A DNA stretch of 64,000 nt from CALBPI01 sp039027435 (GTDB taxonomy: Bacteria > Pseudomonadota > Gammaproteobacteria > Steroidobacterales > Woeseiaceae), in assembly GCA_039027435.1 (NCBI GenBank), contig JBCCKF010000001.1:372001-436000 (forward strand), written 5' to 3'. The notes under the pieces are model-generated. The model was not told the origin of the DNA. It searched no databases and saw only the letters and a program-made list of their open reading frames with translations. Position numbers and translations under genes: made by a program. The number at the start of each line of letters is the position of its first letter. Positions within the stretch are counted from its first letter, which is position 1. Shown in pieces: positions 57,734 through 64,000 of this stretch.

Positions 57734-59280
57734 CCGGTACGGTTTCGCGCGCACTCATCAGTGTCTCTGACAAGAGTGGCATCACAGAGTTTGCTAGCGC
57801 TCTGGAGACGCTAGGCGTCGAAATCCTCTCAACCGGCGGCACCGCGCGCGCACTTCGGGATGCCGGTACCAAAGTCACCGACGTCAGCGACGTCACCGAA
57901 TTCCCCGAAATCATGGATGGGAGGGTTAAGACCCTGCATCCGCGAATACATGGTGGTTTGCTTGGACGTCGCGGCACTGATGAAGCTGTAATGGCAGAAC
58001 ACGGCATCGCACCGATCGATCTGCTTGTCGTCAACCTCTATCCCTTTGCGAACACCATCAACAATCCGTCCAATGACGTTGCCGCCGCCATCGAGAACAT
58101 TGATATCGGCGGACCGGCGATGTTGCGTGCTGCGGCCAAGAACCATGCCGATGTGGCTGTGGTCGTTAACCCGGAGGACTATGGGCGCATTCTCGACGCG
58201 TTGGGCGGAGCGGGAATCGACGCGACCCTGCGCCGAGAGCTTGCGGCGCGCGCGTTCGCACATACCGCGGCCTATGACAGCGCGATCACCGAGTATCTCT
58301 CCAAAGAGTGCGATGAGCCGCGCATCGGGCCCGCATTTTCGCTGGCGGGCCAGCTTTCGAGTGCGCTGCGGTACGGCGAGAACCCACATCAATCGGCTGC
58401 GTTCTACGCCGATGCGCAAAAAGTCGCCAGCAGCCTTGCCACCGCAGATCTGTTGCAGGGAAAAGCGCTGTCCTACAACAACATCGCTGATGCAGATGCC
58501 GCGTTGGAGTGTGTGCGCCAGTTCGATAGCCCGGCATGCGTTATCGTGAAACACGCCAACCCTTGCGGGGTAGCAATTGCAGAGAGTGTTGCGGCCGCTT
58601 ATGCAAGAGCGTTTCAGACCGATCCAACTTCGTCCTTTGGTGGCATCATCGCATTCAATCGCCCCGTAGACGGCGCACTTGCCGAACAAATCATCGAACA
58701 ACAGTTCGTTGAAGTCGTGCTTGCGCCAGGCTTCGATTTGCAGGCTTTGGCTGTGCTCTCCAAGCGCAAAAACGTCCGCGTCCTGGCCACGGGCGAACTC
58801 AAAGCCCTACCTCCTGCTGTCGAGATCAAGCGAGTATCCGGTGGGTTCCTCGTCCAGGACCGGGATGACGGCATTCCGGATCAAAGCAGTCTGAAAGTCG
58901 TCACCGATCGCCAACCCACCGAAGCTGAGTGGCGGGACCTTGGGTTTGCGTGGCAGGTCGTCAAGTACGTCAAATCGAACGCAATCATTTTCTGCAAGGA
59001 TCTAGCGACTGTCGGCATCGGAGCAGGTCAGATGAGCCGCGTCTATTCCACCCGAATTGCCGCGATCAAGGCGGCTGATGAGGATTTGCAGGTTTCGGGA
59101 AGCGTCATGGCTTCCGATGCGTTTTTCCCGTTCCGGGACGGACTGGATAGCGCGGCCGAGCATGGCATTTCGGCTGTGATACAGCCGGGCGGATCTATTC
59201 GAGATGATGAGGTCATCGCAGCCGCCAACGAGCATGATCTGGCAATGGTATTCACCGGCATGCGTCACTTCCGTCACTGA
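57730..59280 (+). CDS. purH: bifunctional AICAR transformylase/IMP cyclohydrolase
   Basis: A 516-residue enzyme. The N-terminal IMP cyclohydrolase domain has ALISVSDKSGITEFA and STGGTARALRDAG; the C-terminal transformylase has LRYGENPHQSAAFY and KHANPCGVA (catalytic Lys/His). It does the last two steps of IMP synthesis. Its stop shares a base with purD. Confidence 0.98.
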   Translation: MTGTVSRALISVSDKSGITEFASALETLGVEILSTGGTARALRDAGTKVTDVSDVTEFPEIMDGRVKTLHPRIHGGLLGRRGTDEAVMAEHGIAPIDLLVVNLYPFANTINNPSNDVAAAIENIDIGGPAMLRAAAKNHADVAVVVNPEDYGRILDALGGAGIDATLRRELAARAFAHTAAYDSAITEYLSKECDEPRIGPAFSLAGQLSSALRYGENPHQSAAFYADAQKVASSLATADLLQGKALSYNNIADADAALECVRQFDSPACVIVKHANPCGVAIAESVAAAYARAFQTDPTSSFGGIIAFNRPVDGALAEQIIEQQFVEVVLAPGFDLQALAVLSKRKNVRVLATGELKALPPAVEIKRVSGGFLVQDRDDGIPDQSSLKVVTDRQPTEAEWRDLGFAWQVVKYVKSNAIIFCKDLATVGIGAGQMSRVYSTRIAAIKAADEDLQVSGSVMASDAFFPFRDGLDSAAEHGISAVIQPGGSIRDDEVIAAANEHDLAMVFTGMRHFRH

Positions 59281-60572
59281 TGCGCATCCTGATCGTTGGA
59301 AGCGGCGGACGTGAACATGCGATGGCCTGGCAATGCGCGCAGGGCGAGCACGTACAAGAGGTAATCGTCGTGCCGGGCAATCCCGGCACCGCGAGTGAAC
59401 CGAAGGTTCGAAACCTGGCGGCCGACATCGCCGGAAACGATGCACTCATTGCAATCGCAAAGCGCGAGTCGATTGATCTCATCATTGTCGGGCCCGAACA
59501 GCCACTGGTGAACGGCCTCGTCGATGCCTGCCAATCCGCAGGCATCGCCTGCTTTGGCCCCACTGCAGCGGGTGCGGAGCTCGAGGGATCAAAATCGTTC
59601 ACCAAGGCGTTCCTTGAGCGCCATGGCATCCCGACGGCCAGCTACGCATCGTTCGAGGACTTCGAATCAGCCCGCCTTCACATTGAGCAGCGCGGCGCGC
59701 CGTGCGTCGTCAAGGCCGACGGACTCGCGGCTGGAAAAGGCGTTGTCGTCGCACAGACCGCTGAAGAGGCCATCCTGGCGGCACAAGAAATGCTGGTCGA
59801 TGAGCGATTCGGTGGTGCCAGTCGGCGCATCGTGATCGAAGATTTCCTGGTCGGGGAAGAAGCGAGTCTCATTGCGGTGACCGACGGCACCCATATCGTG
59901 CCTTTAGCCAGTTCGCAGGACCATAAGGCACGCGACAACGGCGATCGTGGCCCCAACACCGGCGGCATGGGCGCCTACTCGCCCGCACCCGTCCTCAGCG
60001 GTGCGGTGGCTGACCGCGCAATGCGAGAGATACTCGAACCTACAATCGCCGGACTACGCGCAGACGGCATCGACTACGTTGGCTTTCTGTACGCCGGACT
60101 CATGATCGACGACGGCGGCCAAGCCAGAGTGCTCGAATACAATTGCCGACTCGGTGACCCGGAGACCCAGCCCATCATGCGCAGACTCCGCACACCGCTC
60201 GATCAAATCTGCCTGGCGGCCCTCAATGGAACCTTGTCCGAACTCACGGTTCAGTGGGATGAGCGCGCATCGCTAGGCGTAGTCATGGCGGCCGAGGGAT
60301 ATCCTGCGAGCGCCACGACCGGCAACACCATTAATGGGATGTCGGATGCAGAGGCACTCGGCTCCGTAAAGGTATTTCAGGCCGGCACACAACGGCAGGG
60401 GGACTCTTTGGTCACGGCAGGTGGCCGAGTCCTATGTATTACCGCGCTTGGCGACAACATCACCGCTGCCTCGCACGCCGCTTATGAGGGCGTGCAGAAA
60501 ATCTCCTGGCAAGGTGCTTTTTGCCGGGACGATATCGGCCACCGAGCAATTTCGAGAGAACGCGATGCTTGA
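59280..60572 (+). CDS. purD: phosphoribosylamine-glycine ligase
   Basis: A 430-residue ATP-grasp enzyme: MRILIVGSGGREHAMAW, VVKADGLAAGKGVVVA, QDHKARDNGDRGPNTGGMGAYSPAP. It makes GAR in purine synthesis. It overlaps moeA by eight bases. Confidence 0.97.
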   Translation: MRILIVGSGGREHAMAWQCAQGEHVQEVIVVPGNPGTASEPKVRNLAADIAGNDALIAIAKRESIDLIIVGPEQPLVNGLVDACQSAGIACFGPTAAGAELEGSKSFTKAFLERHGIPTASYASFEDFESARLHIEQRGAPCVVKADGLAAGKGVVVAQTAEEAILAAQEMLVDERFGGASRRIVIEDFLVGEEASLIAVTDGTHIVPLASSQDHKARDNGDRGPNTGGMGAYSPAPVLSGAVADRAMREILEPTIAGLRADGIDYVGFLYAGLMIDDGGQARVLEYNCRLGDPETQPIMRRLRTPLDQICLAALNGTLSELTVQWDERASLGVVMAAEGYPASATTGNTINGMSDAEALGSVKVFQAGTQRQGDSLVTAGGRVLCITALGDNITAASHAAYEGVQKISWQGAFCRDDIGHRAISRERDA

Positions 60573-61770
60573 TGTCGCCAGAGCTGCCGCAGAGATACTT
60601 GGCAGGGCACAACCGCTGCCAACAGAACTCACCTCGCTGGAATACCTGCCGGGAAGAATTCTCGCAGAACCCGTGCACGCCGAGCGCGATCAGCCACCCT
60701 TCGATCGCGTGACCATGGACGGCATTGCGGTGCGGTACGAGCGCGGACGCAAGCGGTGGCGGCTCGTCGACCGGCAACTTGCCGGACAACCGCCATCCGA
60801 GCTCACGACTCTGGGCGATGCTATAGAGATCATGACGGGGGCCGTTCGACCTCATGGCGCAGATACCATCATCCCGAACGAGCACTACGACGTGGTATCC
60901 GGCGATGCTGGCAATGAGATCGTTTTGGAGTCTGGTTACCAGCCAACCGAAGGACAGCATCTTCACGCGCGCGCCAGCGACCACGATGTTGGCGCACTGT
61001 TGATCGACAAAGGCGCTCGTATCGGTCCCGCCGAGGTGGCCATCATTGCCAGTGCCGGAAGAACCTCTGTCAGGACGTATCGCCTACCAAAAGTGGCCGT
61101 GGTCGCCACCGGGGACGAGCTCGTTGCCGCAGGAGACCCGATTCAGCCGCACGAAATCCGATTGTCGAATGCACCGGCGCTCGTCGCAGCTGTAAACGCA
61201 ATCGGTCCAACCGAAAGCGAATGGCACCATCTGCCCGACGACAAGCCGGTGTTACGCGATGCACTCGCGACCATTCTTGAGGCCAATGATGTGGTCTTGC
61301 TTTCCGGTGGCGTCTCGCGCGGGAAGGCAGACTATGTGCCGGAGGTCCTTGAGGTGTTGGGGGCCACCTGCCACTTCCATCGCGTCGCGCAAAAACCGGG
61401 CAAACCGCTTTGGTTCGGATCTACCGAGGGCGGATGCCTGGTGTTCGGGCTGCCAGGCAACCCAGTCTCGACGCTCGCCTGTTTTTGCCGGTACGTCAGA
61501 CCCGCCCTGATAACACTAATGGGCCAAGCCAGCGAGCGCGCTGTCTCAGTCAGGTTGGGCGCCGAGTGGCAGTTTTCTCCGAGGCTTACAGCACTGGTTC
61601 CCGTCGTCATCTCAAGCGACGAAGCAGGTGTCAGCTGGGCGAAGCCTCTGGGAACCAATACCAGTGGGGATTTCACTGCGTTGGCGGGCGCAGATGGGTT
61701 CGTAGAACTGCCGGCGGCCGACTCGGTGTTCGAGGTCGGCCGCACGGTAGCGTTCTACGGTTGGCGCTAG
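60565..61770 (+). CDS. moeA: molybdopterin molybdenumtransferase-like MoeA
   Basis: A 401-residue MoeA. Visible parts are QPPFDRVTMDGIAVRY, MTGAVRPHGADTIIPNE, VAVVATGDELV and LLSGGVSRGKADYVPEVL, then FGLPGNPVSTL. It inserts molybdenum into molybdopterin. GAGAA precedes ATG 60565. The TAG stop overlaps the opposing rho stop in CTAG. No molybdoenzyme gene is near, and purD-moeA is not a usual pair. Confidence 0.9.
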   Translation: MLDVARAAAEILGRAQPLPTELTSLEYLPGRILAEPVHAERDQPPFDRVTMDGIAVRYERGRKRWRLVDRQLAGQPPSELTTLGDAIEIMTGAVRPHGADTIIPNEHYDVVSGDAGNEIVLESGYQPTEGQHLHARASDHDVGALLIDKGARIGPAEVAIIASAGRTSVRTYRLPKVAVVATGDELVAAGDPIQPHEIRLSNAPALVAAVNAIGPTESEWHHLPDDKPVLRDALATILEANDVVLLSGGVSRGKADYVPEVLEVLGATCHFHRVAQKPGKPLWFGSTEGGCLVFGLPGNPVSTLACFCRYVRPALITLMGQASERAVSVRLGAEWQFSPRLTALVPVVISSDEAGVSWAKPLGTNTSGDFTALAGADGFVELPAADSVFEVGRTVAFYGWR

Positions 61771-63194
61771 CGACGCATCGCGTCGAAGAACAACGCGTTG
61801 GTCTTGGTGTCCTGCATCTTTCCAAGCAGGAATTCGACAGCCGCCAGTTCGTCCATCGGATGCAGCACCTTGCGCAGCACCCACATCTTCTGCAACTCCT
61901 CCGGATCGGTGAGCAAGTCTTCCTTACGCGTTCCGGAACGATTGATGTTGATCGATGGGTAGACCCGCTTTTCGGCAATACGTCGATCCAGGTGGATTTC
62001 CATGTTACCGGTGCCTTTGAACTCCTCGTAGATGACTTCGTCCATCTTCGAGCCAGTATCCACGAGCGCTGTCGCCAGAATCGTCAGGCTACCGCCCTCC
62101 TCTACGTTGCGCGCGGCACCGAAGAACCGCTTGGGTCTGTGTAGCGCATTGGCATCGACGCCACCGGTCAACACCTTGCCCGAGGACGGGACGACGGTGT
62201 TGTAGGCGCGGGCCAGGCGCGTGATGGAATCGAGCAGTATCACAACGTCGCGCTTGTGTTCGACGAGGCGCTTGGCTTTCTCGATAACCATCTCGGCCAC
62301 TTGTACGTGACGGCTCGCCGGCTCATCGAACGTCGAGGAGACCACCTCGCCGCGCACGGTGCGTGCCATCTCGGTGACTTCTTCGGGCCGCTCGTCGATC
62401 AGCAGTACGATCAGGTCGCACTCCGGATGGTTGGCGGAGATCGCAGATGCCACGTTCTGCAGCAACATTGTCTTACCGGCCTTCGGCGGCGACACAATCA
62501 AACCGCGCTGACCTTTACCGATCGGTGCAACCAGATCAATGATACGTGCTGTGAGATCTTCCTTACTGCCGTTACCTTGCTCGAGCTTAAGCCGATCACG
62601 CGGGAACAACGGTGTCAGGTTTTCGAACAGCACTTTGCTGCGCGTGTTCTCCGGCGGTTCGTGGTTGATCTGACCGACCTTGAGCAACGCAAAATAGCGC
62701 TCACCGTCTTTCGGCGGACGAATCAGACCCGAAACGGTGTCGCCAGTACGAAGGTTAAATCGCCGGATCTGACTCGGTGAGACATAAATATCGTCGGGCC
62801 CAGCCATGTAAGAACTGTCCGACGAACGCAGGAAGCCAAACCCATCCTGCAAAATCTCAAGTACACCGTCACCGTAGATGTTCTCACCATTCTTGGCGTG
62901 TGCTTTGAGCACCGCGAAAATGATGTCCTGCTTCCGGGAACGCGCGAGCCCTTCGAGACCCATCGATTCACCAAGCTCTACCAGAGACGCTGCCGGACGC
63001 GTCTTCAGCTCGGTCAGATTCATTGCATCCTTGCTTTGCTCGAGCTCCTCCGGCGGGATGACCTCGAGACTGCCGCCGTCATCAAACGGAAGATCACTGT
63101 GTGTTCTCTTCCTACCGGACTTGCGGCGAGATTTCTTTTTCGTGTTGTTGCTCCGCTGAGATTGCTGCGGACGCGGACGGGTACTCGTGTTCAA
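61767..63194 (-). CDS. rho: transcription termination factor Rho with basic N-terminal extension
   Basis: A 475-residue Rho. The normal core starts at MNLTELK (ATG 63023) and has the RNA-binding domain DGFGFLRSSDSSYMAGPDDIYV, Walker A PPKAGKTML and VLLIDERPEEVTEM. It is preceded by about 57 basic, low-complexity residues (KKKSRRKSGRKR) that show coding-like third-base use. TTG 63194, with GAGG five bases upstream and eight bases after the trxA stop, is chosen; ATG 63023 (with AAGGA) gives an E. coli-sized protein and cannot be excluded. It follows trxA as in E. coli. Confidence 0.95.
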   Translation of the reverse strand: MNTSTRPRPQQSQRSNNTKKKSRRKSGRKRTHSDLPFDDGGSLEVIPPEELEQSKDAMNLTELKTRPAASLVELGESMGLEGLARSRKQDIIFAVLKAHAKNGENIYGDGVLEILQDGFGFLRSSDSSYMAGPDDIYVSPSQIRRFNLRTGDTVSGLIRPPKDGERYFALLKVGQINHEPPENTRSKVLFENLTPLFPRDRLKLEQGNGSKEDLTARIIDLVAPIGKGQRGLIVSPPKAGKTMLLQNVASAISANHPECDLIVLLIDERPEEVTEMARTVRGEVVSSTFDEPASRHVQVAEMVIEKAKRLVEHKRDVVILLDSITRLARAYNTVVPSSGKVLTGGVDANALHRPKRFFGAARNVEEGGSLTILATALVDTGSKMDEVIYEEFKGTGNMEIHLDRRIAEKRVYPSININRSGTRKEDLLTDPEELQKMWVLRKVLHPMDELAAVEFLLGKMQDTKTNALFFDAMRR

Positions 63195-63201
63195 GTCGAC
63201 C

Positions 63202-63528
63202 TCACAGGTTGCCGTCGATGAATTCATTCAATGCAACTTTGGACATTGCACCGAGCTTCTGGCCTTGTACGTCGCCGCCTTTGATCAACATGACCGTCGG
63301 GATACTGCGAATGCCGTACTTCGGCGGGGTGTTTGGGTTTTCGTCGATATTGAGCTTGACGATCTTCAGGCGATCACCGTATTCCTCTGCAGCCGCCTCG
63401 AGCAGCGGAGAAATCATCTTGCAGGGTCCGCACCACTCGGCCCAGAAATCGAGAAGAACAGGTACATCGGAGTCCAGAACATCGTTCTGGAAGGTGGCAT
63501 CAGTGGTATGCAGGATTCGGTCGCTCAA
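63202..63528 (-). CDS. trxA: thioredoxin 1
   Basis: A 108-residue thioredoxin with DFWAEWCGPCKMISP and IPTVMLIKGG (cis-Pro). TTG 63528 with GAGGG upstream gives the usual length; the in-frame ORF back to 63633 is not credible. It reduces cytoplasmic disulfides and feeds DsbD. Confidence 0.95.
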   Translation of the reverse strand: MSDRILHTTDATFQNDVLDSDVPVLLDFWAEWCGPCKMISPLLEAAAEEYGDRLKIVKLNIDENPNTPPKYGIRSIPTVMLIKGGDVQGQKLGAMSKVALNEFIDGNL

Positions 63529-63941
63529 TGGACTACCCTCAGGTTTCGCTGGATTGGAAAAACAGTTGTGGATTGGGTTTCGAGTATTCGGCGTGGCGCA
63601 CGTCGCTATCGGTTTCTGATGGCCCCCAACCACCGATGATGACGTGACGCGCCAGATCAGGCACTATTGCGCATTAACCATCGATCCTTACGACGCCGTG
63701 CGTCCCTCTGGGTCGGTCCTGATATTGCCCTGCCAGCGATCTGTTTCTTAAGCCTTGCAGCGGTGTACCGCGTTTGACGGTGCTAGCGCGCGAAGTGCGG
63801 CGGGACGGGTTCAAGATATTAAATGCAACGGTCGTTGCGCGTTGTTGACCTAATTTCAACCCGTCGCGACAAATTTTGCAAGTGCCTTTGGCTCAGAATC
63901 TGACAGGCAGCGGCCCCAGACAACAAAAAACGACAAACTGA
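63529..63941. other. 413-base gap between trxA and the probable rhlB
   Basis: It separates divergent starts and must contain both promoters, but I see no convincing -10/-35 pair, operator, repeat or RNA gene. A 61-codon open frame at 63674-63859 on the minus strand has no recognisable features. Confidence 0.5.
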
Positions 63942-64000
63942 ATGGCAAACGAACATCTCTCCACTTTGAATTTCAGCGAGCTGCCGCTCCCTGACTCGCT
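63942..64000 (+). CDS. rhlB: start of probable RhlB DEAD-box RNA helicase (cut by window edge)
   Basis: Only 19 codons are visible from ATG 63942: MANEHLSTLNFSELPLPDS. The FSELPLPDS pattern resembles the Q-motif lead-in of DEAD-box helicases, and rhlB is commonly divergent from trxA-rho. Assignment rests mostly on synteny. Confidence 0.5.
   Translation, partial: MANEHLSTLNFSELPLPDS

Noticed and set aside
63674..63859. 61-codon minus-strand frame in the trxA/rhlB gap
   Set aside because: No ribosome site, signal or recognisable motif; composition is unlike neighbouring genes.

Overview
The window is chromosomal DNA of a gammaproteobacterium, most likely marine and free-living. The evidence is the conserved gene order aroQ-accB-accC-prmA-dusB-fis-purH-purD, the trxA-rho pair with a probable divergent rhlB, a FecA-like TonB receptor beside a hemin ABC transporter, and a complete BchH-type magnesium-chelatase large subunit. 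The last hints at an aerobic anoxygenic phototroph of the OM60/NOR5 kind; that assignment is inference. I saw no insertion sequence, prophage, CRISPR array, rRNA or tRNA.

Layout. (1) 1-4.7 kb: a cut-off EamA-type permease, an SdpR/SdpI/hydrolase operon behind a palindromic operator, and a hybrid histidine kinase. (2) 4.7-16.3 kb: an uncharacterised cluster built around an AraC regulator. One side holds TonB receptor - DUF3604 (PHP-like) - SnoaL-like protein; the other holds acyl-CoA ligase - beta-propeller lipoprotein - PpiC-like protein - HupE-like permease. (3) 16.4-21.6 kb: groES-groEL under a perfect CIRCE element, then dsbD (with a duplicated periplasmic domain) and a TlpA-like thioredoxin. 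(4) 21.6-51.3 kb: a block of accessory genes lying between tlpA and aroQ. It has nhaA, lipid and sulfur-amino-acid enzymes, a lipoprotein azurin and, behind four Fur-box regions, HugZ, a second azurin, hmuTUV with a small monooxygenase, DUF6607, and a six-gene operon imelysin - di-heme oxidoreductase - di-heme oxidoreductase - imelysin - DUF1513 - TonB receptor; it ends with an isolated bchH. (5) 51.5-64 kb: aroQ-accB-accC-prmA-DUF3426-dusB-fis-purH-purD-moeA, convergent rho-trxA, and the start of a probable rhlB.

How it works together. Region 4 is largely an iron, heme and copper module. Fur boxes precede the methyltransferase-hugZ pair, the azurin and its divergent unknown gene, hmuT/DUF6607, and the imelysin operon. 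The latter could move an iron complex across the outer membrane (TonB receptor), bind it on periplasmic lipoproteins (imelysins) and change its redox state (two CxxCH di-heme proteins). Region 2 looks like uptake plus CoA activation of an unidentified organic substrate under AraC control. These two clusters, the lipoprotein azurin, a HAD protein without its catalytic aspartates, a 40-residue membrane peptide and the orphan bchH are the most notable items.
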